64,000 nucleotides of DNA from Arthrobacter oryzae (GTDB lineage Bacteria > Actinomycetota > Actinomycetes > Actinomycetales > Micrococcaceae), in assembly GCF_030812315.1 (NCBI RefSeq), contig NZ_JAUSSM010000003.1, forward strand, positions 456,555 through 520,554, given 5' to 3'. The position numbers were made by a program, and so were the translations under genes. The notes beneath the pieces were generated by a model. It worked only from the letters and a program-made list of their open reading frames with translations. It was not told where the DNA came from and searched no databases. Below, in pieces: positions 26,476 through 35,245 of the stretch. Numbering within the stretch: the first letter of the stretch is position 1; the number at the start of each line of letters is the position of its first letter.

Positions 26476-26769
26476 GGCCCGTCCTCCGCTTCCGTCAGTG
26501 CCGCCGTCGGCAGCGTCCTCCCCCATCGCAACATCTTCGCGGCAGGTTCACAACCACCCAACCGGTCGCGTGGATGACCTCGCCGGATGTCTTTGACTTG
26601 CACGACGGCGGCGGGTGCGGTTTGATTCAAGGCGCCCCGCGCCGCTGCGGTTTCGGTCTCCCGCAGCGCACCGATGGGGCGGTATGGGCTGTTCTGCCCA
26701 TCGCGGGGCCAACCGCCGCGGGGTAAGTTCATGCTGTTTTTGATTCGGCGCTGGAAAAAGGGGAACACT
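26476..26769. other. Intergenic region between divergent xfp and the WXG100 operon
   Basis: There is no convincing gene in these 294 bp. Two inverted repeats lie on the WXG100 side: CGCTGCGG (26643-26650) with CCGCAGCG (26661-26668), and CGATGGG (26672-26678) with CCCATCG (26697-26703). They could be operators or leader hairpins of the rightward operon. Confidence 0.5.
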
Positions 26770-27729
26770 GTGGCAGGACTCTACGGCGCGGACATCGCAC
26801 AACTGCGTTCGCTGGCCAAAGACTTCCAGCGGGCCTCTCAGGTACTGCAGCTTCAGGGCAAGACCCTGAGCAACCTCATCGGCTCGTCCACGGCATGGAC
26901 GGGAAACGATGCCAACTCTTTCAAGGAGGAATGGAACTCCTCCCACCGCAAAACGCTGCTGGCCGCATCCCAGCTCCTGGAGAAGGGTTCCAAGGAACTG
27001 CGCGCCAACGCAGACGACCAGGAACGCGCCAGCACCAGCGGTGCGGGCGGCACGGGTAGCGGCGGCGGCCCTGGCGGGGCCGGCAACGGCGACGACGGAA
27101 ACTGGCTCCAGGACGCGTTCGACTGGGGCGCCGCCGGAGTAGGCATGTTCTTCAAAATCAAGGACGCAGCCGGAATGCTCAATGACTGGCGGGGACTCTT
27201 GTCCAACAAGAAGATTCTTGACTCCACGGGGACGCTCCTGAAGCCCGCCTTCAAGCTGTCCGACGACTTCCTGGGCGCCACCAAAATGCTTTCCAAATGG
27301 GGACGTTTCGCGGGTCCCGCCCTCGCCCCGTTCGCAATCGGCGGCGGCATTTATGACATGTTCAACCCGGAACACGACGGCTGGCGCGGAACTGGCGACC
27401 GCATCGGCGGCGGCCTCAGTGTGATAGCGGGCGGAGGGTCCCTCCTCATGGCAGCCGGACTCCTGACCAACCCGGTGGGCATTGGTATCGTGGTGGGCGC
27501 AGGTCTAGTGGCCGGGGGCTGGGCATTGGGCAACATGATTGCCGACAGTGAGTGGGGCCAGGCAGCCGGGAAGTGGATCGGGAACACGGCCAGCGACGCC
27601 TGGAACGGCACAAAGGACCTAGCCAGCGACGCCTGGAACGGCGCCAAGGATGCGGTCAGCGACACCTGGAACGGCGCCAAGGAAGTCTTTAGCAATCCCG
27701 TTAAGAGCCTAGGAGGGCTTTTCTCATGA
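26770..27729 (+). CDS. WXG100-like protein with long C-terminal extension (candidate type VII secretion substrate)
   Basis: A 319-aa protein. Residues 1-90 form the helical hairpin of WXG100/ESAT-6-type proteins, with the WxG turn in STAWTGNDANSFKEEW. A Gly/Ser linker (about 93-110) leads to a Gly-rich hydrophobic middle (GGGLSVIAGGGSLLMAAGLL, then NPVGIGIVVGAGLVAGGWA). The C-terminus has three 11-residue repeats with core SDxWNGAKD. GTG 26770 has AAGGGGA just upstream; an in-frame ATG at 26731 would add a hydrophobic stretch before the WXG domain. The gene overlaps the next by 4 bp. No EccC-type ATPase lies in the window, so export is inferred. Confidence 0.75.
   Translation: MAGLYGADIAQLRSLAKDFQRASQVLQLQGKTLSNLIGSSTAWTGNDANSFKEEWNSSHRKTLLAASQLLEKGSKELRANADDQERASTSGAGGTGSGGGPGGAGNGDDGNWLQDAFDWGAAGVGMFFKIKDAAGMLNDWRGLLSNKKILDSTGTLLKPAFKLSDDFLGATKMLSKWGRFAGPALAPFAIGGGIYDMFNPEHDGWRGTGDRIGGGLSVIAGGGSLLMAAGLLTNPVGIGIVVGAGLVAGGWALGNMIADSEWGQAAGKWIGNTASDAWNGTKDLASDAWNGAKDAVSDTWNGAKEVFSNPVKSLGGLFS
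27589..27687. repeat. Three 33-bp tandem repeats at the WXG100 C-terminus
   Basis: Units 27589-27621, 27622-27654 and 27655-27687 encode ASDAWNGTKDL, ASDAWNGAKDA and VSDTWNGAKEV. Repetition is clear at both DNA and protein level. Confidence 0.85.
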
Positions 27730-28508
27730 CCGAAAGCATCATCTCAAGACTGACTCAGCATGATGTGGAGTGCGCCAAGACCGTACTCAGCCGCGGTCAG
27801 GAGGAAGACTTCACCCTCCCGGTGCTGACCGACGAGGAAATTGTGGCCCTCGACGGCATTGACCAGCACCAGGCCGTGGAGCTGCCCTGGCTGTCCCAGC
27901 ATCCGGACCAGAAGGAGCTTCTGTGCAACGTGGCGCTGCGCAGCCTCCTGTCGAAAGGGCTCGCAATCCCCCTCGTCGCCGAAGGGGACACTGTGCCTTC
28001 CAAGCTGGGCGCAACCGAAGAGATCACCGGAATCATGGCGCTCCGCCGGCTCGGCGAACGTGTTGTCACTGCGGAACTGACCAAGGAGTCAGACAAGGTG
28101 TGGCTGTACGGCTACGTGCATGACGACAAAGTGCTGGAAGAACTCGTGGACTCCAGCGGATCGCACACCTTCACTGTGGTGGACCGTTCCGAGTTCCCCG
28201 CGAGGATCATGGAACTGGCGAATGCGGCCAAGGTTCAGTCCGCCGATGAGGCCACTCGGAAGATCACGGGCCCGGAGTTTGAAAAGCTCGCGCCACAGGT
28301 TCTGGGCAGCACACTCGGAGTGACCGTGATCAGGGCAATCAGTCTGGCCGTGAGCACGTTCAGTGCCCTGACCATCTACACGTCCGCAACGGAACTCCAC
28401 GGGCTGACGGCGCACGAAGAAGACGGCGAGGCGCAGTTGGAACTGACCAAGATCTCCAACCGGACCGCCGAGGACAAGGTCCGCGCCCTCGTGGATTTGG
28501 GCGTATAA
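27726..28508 (+). CDS. Unknown protein, possible EspG-like partner of the WXG100 protein
   Basis: A 260-aa soluble protein. Its alternation of short strands and helices, the early segment FTLPVLTDEEIVALDGI, the mid segment GIMALRRLGERVVTAELT and the C-terminal helix EDKVRALVDLGV recall EspG-like chaperones of type VII substrates and related actinobacterial proteins, though no decisive motif is visible. ATG 27726 overlaps the WXG100 stop (ATGA), so the two proteins are probably made in step. It is followed 1 nt later by an RDD gene. I do not claim the family; profile comparison with EspG would decide. Confidence 0.6.
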   Translation: MTESIISRLTQHDVECAKTVLSRGQEEDFTLPVLTDEEIVALDGIDQHQAVELPWLSQHPDQKELLCNVALRSLLSKGLAIPLVAEGDTVPSKLGATEEITGIMALRRLGERVVTAELTKESDKVWLYGYVHDDKVLEELVDSSGSHTFTVVDRSEFPARIMELANAAKVQSADEATRKITGPEFEKLAPQVLGSTLGVTVIRAISLAVSTFSALTIYTSATELHGLTAHEEDGEAQLELTKISNRTAEDKVRALVDLGV

Positions 28509-28509
28509 C

Positions 28510-29001
28510 GTGGATGCCAAGCTGATTGAAAGCGTCCGCAAAAGAACCACGAATCTCGGCAACGGCCAGCCCGTGGTCAAAGCCAGCGCCTGGCAGCAGC
28601 TCGGGGCCTGGTGCGTGGATTTTGGCATTGTCGCCGTAGTTGCAGCCATAGCGTATGTCTCGGTTGCCGGGTCCGACACGGGCACCACAGGCAAAGCCAT
28701 AGTTGCTGCCATCGCCGCCTGGCTGGTCACACCCTGGCTGTACGGTTTCTGTTTCCCCCGCGGCCGCTCCCTGGGCGGGCTGGCGGCGGGCACGCGCATT
28801 GTGCGCTCCTCCTCAGGCGGAAAGCCGGGGTTCTGGCGGTCCGGTTGGGTCACATTCTCGCGCACTGTGCTGTTTCCGATAGTCGCCCTGTTCCTGCTTC
28901 TCGCCGCGGCAGGGGGATCCAGCCCCACGATGAACGGTCCCAAGGCCCGGCATCTCACCGTTGACCAGCGGTACCCCGCGGTACCTGCCCCCATCCGCTG
29001 A
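28510..29001 (+). CDS. RDD-family membrane protein
   Basis: A 163-aa protein with three to four hydrophobic segments (FGIVAVVAAIAYVSVAG; AIVAAIAAWLVTPWLYGF; FPIVALFLLLAAA). The RDD pattern is present: LGAWCVDFGIV near the N-terminus, with Ala in place of the usual Arg, and GRSLGGLAAGTRIV after the second segment. GTG 28510 follows the previous stop by 1 nt, so it is in the same operon. RDD proteins are poorly defined membrane proteins; here one could anchor or help export the WXG100 product. Confidence 0.8.
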   Translation: MDAKLIESVRKRTTNLGNGQPVVKASAWQQLGAWCVDFGIVAVVAAIAYVSVAGSDTGTTGKAIVAAIAAWLVTPWLYGFCFPRGRSLGGLAAGTRIVRSSSGGKPGFWRSGWVTFSRTVLFPIVALFLLLAAAGGSSPTMNGPKARHLTVDQRYPAVPAPIR

Positions 29002-29005
29002 GTCC

Positions 29006-29572
29006 GTGGCTACACCTGAGAATTGGTCCGGCGGCACCGGACTGATCGACCCTGCCAACGGGCGCCCCGTCCGCCGTCACACAGCCTCGGGTGCCTGGTA
29101 CGTACGAATGGCCGGCTGGCCGCACTTCTGGGGCCGGTGCCTCGATGCCCTCGTGGTAATCCTGGTTGCCTGCACGCTTATGGCCGTCCTGAACGCCCTG
29201 GTCCGGAACCTGGCGTTGGGCCCGCTCTCCCTGGCCCTGTTTTCCAATGACGGGTTGTTCGTCGCCGCCCTGACCGCAATCTGGTTCCTGGTCCTCTTTG
29301 CCTACGGCATGGTCATGGGCACCGCAGGCAGCCTGGGCGACGCCGCCGCCGGGATGCGTTCCGTCAGAATCGTGGACGGTACGACGTCGGGAGCCTGGCT
29401 CGGTGGCTGGCGCGCCGTCTGCTGGTCCTTCGCGCCCGTCTACCTCCTGGTCGCCTTCGCCTCCGCTCTTGGCGGAGGCAGCGGGGACACGTTCGACGAA
29501 AAGTTCACCGCCATAGACCTCCGGTCCGGCGTCGCCCAAGGAGCTGAACCCGTGAGCCCTGCCACGGGGTAG
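29006..29572 (+). CDS. RDD-family membrane protein (second copy)
   Basis: A 188-aa membrane protein resembling its upstream neighbour in layout: FWGRCLDALVVILVACTLMAVL, then FLVLFAYGMVMGTAGSLGDAAAGMRSVRIV, keeping the RxxD of RDD proteins. GTG 29006 begins 4 nt after the previous stop; TTG 28961, in frame and overlapping the previous gene, is an alternative with a weak AAGG upstream. The last gene of the WXG100 operon; its stop codon overlaps a -10-like hexamer for the next gene. Confidence 0.78.
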   Translation: MATPENWSGGTGLIDPANGRPVRRHTASGAWYVRMAGWPHFWGRCLDALVVILVACTLMAVLNALVRNLALGPLSLALFSNDGLFVAALTAIWFLVLFAYGMVMGTAGSLGDAAAGMRSVRIVDGTTSGAWLGGWRAVCWSFAPVYLLVAFASALGGGSGDTFDEKFTAIDLRSGVAQGAEPVSPATG

Positions 29573-29575
29573 TCT
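29570..29575 (+). promoter_or_regulatory. -10-like hexamer for the SatD-like gene
   Basis: TAGTCT overlaps the TAG stop of the RDD gene and lies 10 nt before the ATG at 29586, giving a predicted leader of only a few nucleotides. Confidence 0.3.
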
Positions 29576-29585
29576 GTCATCCAGA

Positions 29586-30185
29586 ATGTTCACGCTGACC
29601 ATCAACCAAACGGACAGCCGGCGCGACGGCGACCGGGTGCCGCAGTTGCTCAAGGACCTGCGGCACATACCCGCGCGCCTCGATTTCGACCGGTCCGTGG
29701 AGGACGAAGTCCAGGGCATCGTCGATTGTGCGCACCAGGCCGTGGACGCCGCCCTCGTGGCTCTCCGCTCAGGCAGCTGGTTCGTTGGGATCGGGGTCGG
29801 GCCGGTAAATGAGCCGCTGCCCAACCAGATCAAAGACGCCACGGGCCACGGGCTGATCTACGCGCGCCGGGCTGTAGACCGGCTGCGCAACGGCAAGGAG
29901 CGCATCCCCGTCGCGGTTGACGGACCGTTGGCTGACCTCGCCGCGGAATCGGAGGCCGTCCTGAAGCTGCTCGGCCACATCGTCCACGGCCGCAGCGCAG
30001 CCGAGTGGCGCGTCCTGGATCTGCTGACACCCGGCGTGCGTGGCCAGCAAAAAGCGGTCGCCCAGGAACTCGGCATCACCACCCAGGCGGTCAGCAAAGC
30101 AGTGGCCCGGGCGCAATGGAACGAGGAGCACGCGGCCCGCCCGGCCGCGGCCCGGCTGCTCCAGCTGATCCTCGAGGTCCGCTAG
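29586..30185 (+). CDS. SatD-like/HTH putative regulator
   Basis: A 199-aa soluble protein. The N-terminal half (FTLTINQTDSRRDGDRVPQL; GSWFVGIGVGPVNEPLP) resembles SatD-like proteins; the C-terminal half has a helix-turn-helix of the sigma-70 region 4 kind (QKAVAQELGITTQAVSKAVA). It is likely DNA-binding but its targets are unknown. It lies between the WXG100 operon and a convergent HAD gene, and probably has its own promoter. An imperfect inverted repeat, GGTTCGG...CCGAACC (about 30190-30219), follows the stop and could terminate it. Confidence 0.7.
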   Translation: MFTLTINQTDSRRDGDRVPQLLKDLRHIPARLDFDRSVEDEVQGIVDCAHQAVDAALVALRSGSWFVGIGVGPVNEPLPNQIKDATGHGLIYARRAVDRLRNGKERIPVAVDGPLADLAAESEAVLKLLGHIVHGRSAAEWRVLDLLTPGVRGQQKAVAQELGITTQAVSKAVARAQWNEEHAARPAAARLLQLILEVR

Positions 30186-30236
30186 GCAGCCGGTTCGGTC
30201 TGCCGTGGCTGCGGCCGAACCCTAAGCAGCCCCGCC

Positions 30237-31097
30237 TTAGAGCAGGCTGCGGAGGACGTGCGCTGCGCCGTCGTCGTGCACGGACATGGTGACCTCATCC
30301 GCGGCGGCGACCACTTCCTCAGGCGCCTGGCCCATGGCAACGCCCCGGCCAGCCCAGGTGAGCATCTCGATGTCGTTGCGGCCATCGCCGATGGCCACCG
30401 TCAGGTGCGACTCGATGCTCAGGTGGCCGCGGAGGTGTTCCAGGGCGCTGGCCTTGGTCACTCCTTCGGCGGCGATGTCCAGCCAGGCGGTCCAGCCCAC
30501 TGAATAGGTGACGCCGGCAAGGCCGATGTGCTTGATGGCCTCATTGAAGTCTTCCGACGTGTTTTCGGAGCTGAACACCACCACGCGCACGGCCGTGGCA
30601 TCAAGCATGGTCTGGAAGTCCACACCGATGGCCTCGACGCCGAAGCTGGCGTCCTGGAACCGCTCGGTGGACAGGAAATTGCCGTCCTCGTCCTCCAGCG
30701 CGTACTTGGCCAGGGGAAGCCGCTTCCGAAGGGCACGGAGCGCGGGCCCGGGATCGAACGTTGCCTTACGGATGACCTCGTAGCCATCAGGGTGTGCCGG
30801 GTCCAGGCGGAGAGTCACGCCGCCGTTGCAGCAGACTGCGTAGCCGGTTTCGATCCCGATCTGCTCAATGATGGGCAGCGTGGCATTCAGAGAACGGCCG
30901 GTGGCGATCATGACCTCGTGGCCAGCAGCTACCACCGCCTGTGCGGCCTCGCGGACGGGGGCCGACATGTGGCCGTCGTGGTTGACGAGCGTGCCGTCAA
31001 CATCCAGGGCAACCATGAGCTTCTGGATTGAAGTGTTCTTGCCGTTGTTTCGCTGGTCGTCGTTGCCAGCGACTGAGGTTTCAGTCAAAGTTGTCAT
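30237..31097 (-). CDS. HAD-superfamily (Cof-type) phosphatase
   Basis: A 286-aa protein with HAD motif I VALDVDGTLVNHDG, motif II MIATGRS, a type C2 cap domain, and motif IV VAIGDGRNDIEML preceded by the conserved Lys (GVTKASALEHL). Such enzymes usually dephosphorylate sugar phosphates, FMN or pyridoxal phosphate; the specific substrate is not evident. An N-terminal extension of about 25 residues precedes motif I. A second paralogue lies at 62986-63804. Confidence 0.9.
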   Translation of the reverse strand: MTTLTETSVAGNDDQRNNGKNTSIQKLMVALDVDGTLVNHDGHMSAPVREAAQAVVAAGHEVMIATGRSLNATLPIIEQIGIETGYAVCCNGGVTLRLDPAHPDGYEVIRKATFDPGPALRALRKRLPLAKYALEDEDGNFLSTERFQDASFGVEAIGVDFQTMLDATAVRVVVFSSENTSEDFNEAIKHIGLAGVTYSVGWTAWLDIAAEGVTKASALEHLRGHLSIESHLTVAIGDGRNDIEMLTWAGRGVAMGQAPEEVVAAADEVTMSVHDDGAAHVLRSLL

Positions 31098-31163
31098 TCA
31101 CCTAGTAGAGCAGACACCCCGGACAGCCGCTAGGACACACGCCACACGCCGTTGTTAACTTCC

Positions 31164-31204
31164 GGTAAACACCCACAGCGTTGTCCACGCTGTGAGTGTT
31201 TACC
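31164..31204. repeat. Long inverted repeat upstream of the DUF559 gene
   Basis: Arms 31164-31180 (GGTAAACACCCACAGCG) and 31188-31204 pair over 17 bp with one mismatch around the loop TTGTCCA. It lies in the gap between two divergent genes. TTGTCCAcg in the loop resembles a DnaA box. Confidence 0.75.
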
Positions 31205-31331
31205 GCAGTGTCATGTTTCCGCCCGGCGCTCCCATTCGACGCCGCCCCGGCGCCCAAAATTCCCCGCCAAGTGGTCAACTCCCCGCCGCGTTCCCGGGGG
31301 AAGGGTCCGCTTGGAGGGGAGTTAACGGGAC

Positions 31332-31340
31332 TTATCCACA
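31332..31340. promoter_or_regulatory. Consensus DnaA box
   Basis: TTATCCACA matches the DnaA box consensus exactly, 44 bp before the DUF559 start. One 9-mer can occur by chance; a second near-match (TTGTCCACG) is 151 bp upstream. Confidence 0.4.
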
Positions 31341-31383
31341 TCCGGTAGGACGCGTCTGGCTGCGCCGGGAAGGCCCGCGCAGC

Positions 31384-32436
31384 ATGGAAACCATGGCCAC
31401 CGCACTCCCCACCCTGATGCTAGCCAGCCGCAGGCGCGCCCTGGCCGGAAGTAGCCGTGGCCTGAGCCGCGCGTACAACAAGGGCGACTTGGTCCGGGTG
31501 AGATCTGGCGTCTATTGCAGCAAGGCGGCATGGCTCGGGCTCAAAGCCTGGGAACGGTATGCCGCCACGGTAGCTGCGGTGGCGTGCAGTGATCCGTCCG
31601 TGGCCTTCTGCTACCTGACTGCTCTTCGGATCTGGCGGTTGCCCCTCCCCCGGGTACCGGAGCACATTCATGTCATCACGCGGTCGCCGCACAAGGCCGG
31701 CAGGCTCCCGTCGACCACCCGGGCGGCAGCGGATCCGAAAACCGGCCTCACCGGGCTGGAACACGCGCGGGGCTACGGAGTCTCCCGGCATCACTGGGCG
31801 GCTGACATCGTGGAGCGACATGGCCTAAATGTCACGTCGCTCCTGCAGACGGTCATTGACTGCGTCGTCCGGTTGGAGCTGCCGGAGGCTGTGGCCATTG
31901 TGGATGCCGTGCTGGGTAGCCGCCGCGCTGAGGGTGAGGACCTCACCCGGACAGAGCTGCAGGAGGCGTCCTCCCGTCTGCGCTCGGCTGCCAAGCACCG
32001 CCGGGTCCTGGAGGTGCTCGCGCTGGCGGACGGGAAATCAGAATCCGTCGGGGAATCCATGAGCAGGGCACTCATCCATGTTTTGGGGCTCCCCGCACCC
32101 GTCCTGCAGCACACGTTCTACGACAATGAGGGCTTCATAGCGCGGACGGATTTCTTCTGGCCCGAGCATGGCGTCATCGGGGAGTTCGACGGCGACGCGA
32201 AGTATCTCGACGACTCGCTTCTCGGCGGAAGGAGCACGCGCGAAGCCATTCTGGCCGAGAAGAAACGTGAGGACAGGCTCCGGGCGCTCGGCTACACGGT
32301 CGTCCGCTGGGACTGGAAAGCCGCAACCAACCCCGAGCTGCTGAGGCGCAAGCTCGCGGCCGCTGGGATCACGGCGCAAAAATCCCCGCCGCGCGGCCTA
32401 ATCCCCCCGGCGTTACCAGGGGAACCGACCACGTGA
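31384..32436 (+). CDS. AbiEi-like/DUF559 domain protein
   Basis: A 350-aa protein. The N-terminal part (LSRAYNKGDLVRVRSGVYC) resembles the winged-helix domain of AbiEi-type antitoxins; the C-terminal part is a DUF559/Vsr-like PD-(D/E)xK fold with ARTDFFWPEHGVIGEFDGD, AKY, and KKREDRLRALGYTVVRWDW. Several copies of this family are common in Arthrobacter genomes. No AbiEii toxin gene is adjacent. ATG 31384 is chosen; ATG 31393 is also possible. The flanks are rich in CCCCGCC motifs on both sides. Confidence 0.8.
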   Translation: METMATALPTLMLASRRRALAGSSRGLSRAYNKGDLVRVRSGVYCSKAAWLGLKAWERYAATVAAVACSDPSVAFCYLTALRIWRLPLPRVPEHIHVITRSPHKAGRLPSTTRAAADPKTGLTGLEHARGYGVSRHHWAADIVERHGLNVTSLLQTVIDCVVRLELPEAVAIVDAVLGSRRAEGEDLTRTELQEASSRLRSAAKHRRVLEVLALADGKSESVGESMSRALIHVLGLPAPVLQHTFYDNEGFIARTDFFWPEHGVIGEFDGDAKYLDDSLLGGRSTREAILAEKKREDRLRALGYTVVRWDWKAATNPELLRRKLAAAGITAQKSPPRGLIPPALPGEPTT

Positions 32437-32454
32437 CGGGGATTTCTCAGCACA

Positions 32455-33738
32455 TCAGGAGAGGACCGGGAAAACTTCCAGGCCGCCGAGGTACTTCTGG
32501 AGTGCCCGCGGGACGTTCACCGAGCCGTCCTCGTTCTGGTGGTGCTCAAGGATGGCCACGATCCAGCGGGTGGTAGCCAGCGTGCCGTTCAGCGTGGCGA
32601 CGGCGCGGGTTCCTTTGGGCGCCCCGTCCTCGTTAAGCACGCGCTCACGGATGTTCAGGCGGCGCGCCTGGAACGTGGTGCAGTTCGAGGTGGATGTCAG
32701 TTCGCGGTACGCGCCCTGCGTGGGAACCCAGGCTTCGCAGTCGAACTTGCGGGCGGCCGAGTTGCCGAGGTCGCCGGCGGCGGTATCGATCACCCGGTAC
32801 GGGAGCTCGCACTTGGCCAGCATCTCCTCTTCCCAGGCCAGCAGCCGCTCGTGCTCGGCGGCCGCCTCCTCCACCGTGGTGTAGATGAACATTTCCACCT
32901 TGTTGAACTGGTGGACGCGGATGATCCCGCGGGTGTCCTTGCCGTGCGAACCGGCCTCGCGGCGGTAGCAGGAGCTCTGGCCTGCGTAGCGGATGGGGCC
33001 GGCGGAGAGGTCCAGGATCTCGTCCGCGTGGTACCCGGCGAGGGCCACTTCCGAGGTACCCACCAGGTAAAGGTCGTCTTCGGCAAGGCGGTAGATCTCG
33101 GCGTCGTGCTTGACGTCGAAACCGGTGCCCTGCATCGTTTCCGGACGGACCAGGGTGGGGGTGATCATGGGAACGAAGCCGGCATCGATGGCCTGCTCCA
33201 TGGCCATCTGCAGGAGCGCCATTTCCAGCCGGGCACCCACGCCGCGGAGGAAGTAGAAGCGTGAGCCGGACACCTTGGCGCCGCGCTCCATGTCGATGGC
33301 CCCGATCAGCTCGCCGATTTCCAGGTGGTCCTTCGGCTCAAAATCAGGGAACTCCCGGGGTTCGCCGACGGTCTTGACCACGATGTAGTCGTCCTCGCCG
33401 CCTTCCGGAACCCCGTCGACGATCAGGTTGGGGATGGCCCGCAGCAGCTCTTCCTGCTGCGCCTGCGCAACGTCAGCCTCAGCCGAGGCCGCCTTGACCG
33501 ACGCGGCCAGGACCTTGACCTCGGCCAGCAGCGCCTGCTTTTCCCCGCCCTTGGCCTGCGCCACCTTCTTGCCGAAGACATTCTGTTCGGCGCGCAGGTT
33601 TTCGAAGCGGATCAGGGCCGCCCGCCTCGCCGCATCTGCCGAGATGATCGCATCCACTACGGACTCGTCGGCGCCGCGGGCGCGCTGGCTGGCACGGAAC
33701 TTGTCCGGATTTTCGCTGAGGTCTTTTACGTCGATCAC
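32455..33738 (-). CDS. serS: Seryl-tRNA synthetase
   Basis: SerRS charges tRNA-Ser. The 427-aa class II enzyme has the N-terminal coiled-coil tRNA-binding arm (about residues 30-105, rich in Ala/Glu/Lys), motif 2 in [19 protein letters not shown] and [10 protein letters not shown], and motif 3 in [15 protein letters not shown]. The N-terminus [15 protein letters not shown] is family-typical, which fixes the GTG start at 33738. TACTCT 6 nt upstream with no Shine-Dalgarno suggests a leaderless transcript. Confidence 0.97.
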   Translation of the reverse strand: MIDVKDLSENPDKFRASQRARGADESVVDAIISADAARRAALIRFENLRAEQNVFGKKVAQAKGGEKQALLAEVKVLAASVKAASAEADVAQAQQEELLRAIPNLIVDGVPEGGEDDYIVVKTVGEPREFPDFEPKDHLEIGELIGAIDMERGAKVSGSRFYFLRGVGARLEMALLQMAMEQAIDAGFVPMITPTLVRPETMQGTGFDVKHDAEIYRLAEDDLYLVGTSEVALAGYHADEILDLSAGPIRYAGQSSCYRREAGSHGKDTRGIIRVHQFNKVEMFIYTTVEEAAAEHERLLAWEEEMLAKCELPYRVIDTAAGDLGNSAARKFDCEAWVPTQGAYRELTSTSNCTTFQARRLNIRERVLNEDGAPKGTRAVATLNGTLATTRWIVAILEHHQNEDGSVNVPRALQKYLGGLEVFPVLS

Positions 33739-33744
33739 CAGACA

Positions 33745-33750
33745 AGAGTA
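33745..33750 (-). promoter_or_regulatory. -10-like hexamer of serS
   Basis: Minus-strand TACTCT ends 6 nt before the serS GTG; there is no ribosome-binding site between them. Confidence 0.4.
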
Positions 33751-33815
33751 TCGAATCCGCCCGCCATGACGCGGTGGGCCGTGCGGGCTCCTGCGCGGGA
33801 TAGTGTTGGAGCACC

Positions 33816-34907
33816 ATGAACGATTGGCTGCTTTACCTCATCATCACGGCGGCCCTGGCTTTCGCGGTCTCCAGCTGGTGGGGCGTGCGGAGCCTCAAGG
33901 CGCTCCATACGCGCAGCGCTGTCCAGGAGGACACGTACCACCCGGGCCTGTCCCGTCAGAGAGTTGCCGTGGTGATGAACCCGGTCAAGGCAAAGTCCTC
34001 GGAAGCCACCGCACTGATCCGGCGTGCCTGCCTGTCCGCGGGCTGGGACGCCCCGGTCTTTTTCGAAACAACCGCCGAGGATCCCGGATATTCCCAGGCC
34101 GAGGCGGCGCTTGCAAGCGGGGCCGACGTCGTCCTCGTGGGCGGCGGGGACGGAACGGTACGCGTGGTGGCTGAGAAGCTGGCCCGCACGAATGTACCCA
34201 TGGGCCTAATCCCGCTGGGCACGGGAAACCTGCTGGCCAGGAACATCGACCTCGACGTCTACGACCTCCACGGCAACGTCCAGACAGCATTGTTCGGACA
34301 CCAGCGGCACATCGACATGGCCCGCATGGGCATCAGGAACTCCCGGACGGGCACCTCGTCGGAACATGCGTTCCTGGTAATTGCCGGCATGGGCATGGAC
34401 GCCGAGGTAGTCGGTGACACCAACGACGGTCTGAAGAAGGCAGTGGGCTGGCTTGCCTACACCGAGGCCGGAGTCAGGCACCTGCCCGGACGCCGCAAGA
34501 AGGTGTCCATAGCCCTGGACGACCAGCCGGAACAGTCACGGAAGATCCGCAGCGTGCTGTTCGCCAATTGCGGCCTGATTCCGGGCGGCATCGACTTCAT
34601 CCCGCAGGCAATGATCGACGACGGCATGCTGGACGTCGTGGTGATGAGCCCGCGCAGTGCCATCGGGTGGATCGCGATGTACGCAAAGATCATGTTCAAG
34701 CACAAGAGGAACCTGCCGGTCATGAGCTACTACCGCTCCGGCAAGATCGTGATCAAATGTGCAGAGCCGGTAGCCACGCAAATCGACGGCGACCCCTCCG
34801 GAGAGGCCACCGACGTGACCGTCCGGGTGGAGCCGGGATCGCTGTTGGTTCGGGTTACGGAAAGCAAGGGCGGCGAAATGGCCGCAGGGGAATCCACCCC
34901 GCACTAG
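33816..34907 (+). CDS. Diacylglycerol/lipid kinase family protein
   Basis: A 363-aa DagK-type lipid kinase. One N-terminal hydrophobic segment ([19 protein letters not shown]) probably anchors it to the membrane. The catalytic domain has [12 protein letters not shown], the nucleotide loop [15 protein letters not shown] and [11 protein letters not shown]. The C-terminal segment [10 protein letters not shown] holds the acidic catalytic region. ATG 33816 has GGAG just upstream. It probably phosphorylates diacylglycerol or a related lipid; substrate choice is not readable from sequence. Confidence 0.92.
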   Translation: MNDWLLYLIITAALAFAVSSWWGVRSLKALHTRSAVQEDTYHPGLSRQRVAVVMNPVKAKSSEATALIRRACLSAGWDAPVFFETTAEDPGYSQAEAALASGADVVLVGGGDGTVRVVAEKLARTNVPMGLIPLGTGNLLARNIDLDVYDLHGNVQTALFGHQRHIDMARMGIRNSRTGTSSEHAFLVIAGMGMDAEVVGDTNDGLKKAVGWLAYTEAGVRHLPGRRKKVSIALDDQPEQSRKIRSVLFANCGLIPGGIDFIPQAMIDDGMLDVVVMSPRSAIGWIAMYAKIMFKHKRNLPVMSYYRSGKIVIKCAEPVATQIDGDPSGEATDVTVRVEPGSLLVRVTESKGGEMAAGESTPH

Positions 34908-34936
34908 GCCTCCAGGAAGGCAGACTGCCCGGAGGC
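34908..34936. terminator. Hairpin between convergent lipid kinase and small acidic gene
   Basis: GCCTCC (34908-34913) pairs with GGAGGC (34931-34936), with an inner GGCA/TGCC stem. It sits in the 36-bp gap between two convergent genes. There is no U-tract. Confidence 0.5.
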
Positions 34937-34943
34937 TCCGGAC

Positions 34944-35153
34944 TCAGGCGCTGGCCTTCTTCTGTTCCGCTTCCGCTGCGGCCTTTGCCGCCGCGCGGGC
35001 TTCGGACTGTTCCCGGATCATGGCCTGTTCCTCTTCGAAGCGCAGGCGATCTGCCCGGTCCGCATCGTCGCCGTCCCAGTCCTGGTTGTCGGCAGTCGGT
35101 TTGGGATTGACAATCATTCCCTGGCCGTCGTTGTCGGTACTGGATCCTGACAT
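34944..35153 (-). CDS. Small charged hypothetical protein
   Basis: A 69-aa protein: acidic, Asp/Asn-rich N-terminal half (NQDWDGDDADRADR) and a charged Ala/Glu/Lys helix at the C-terminus (MIREQSEARAAAKAAAEAEQ). No signal peptide or known domain. GGAAGGAG 7 nt before the ATG at 35153 makes translation likely. It lies downstream of pheA on the same strand, separated by 92 bp. Function unknown. Confidence 0.7.
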   Translation of the reverse strand: MSGSSTDNDGQGMIVNPKPTADNQDWDGDDADRADRLRFEEEQAMIREQSEARAAAKAAAEAEQKKASA

Positions 35154-35245
35154 GACCCGCTCCTTCCGGTAGAGGTCTTCCCCAATGGATCAGGCAAGCA
35201 TACGCACTGCGGTGCAGGCGGGGAAGTACCCGGAAGGGCATTTGT

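Noticed and set aside
31384..32436. Complete AbiE toxin-antitoxin system
   Set aside because: There is an AbiEi-like N-terminal domain but no AbiEii nucleotidyltransferase gene on either side.
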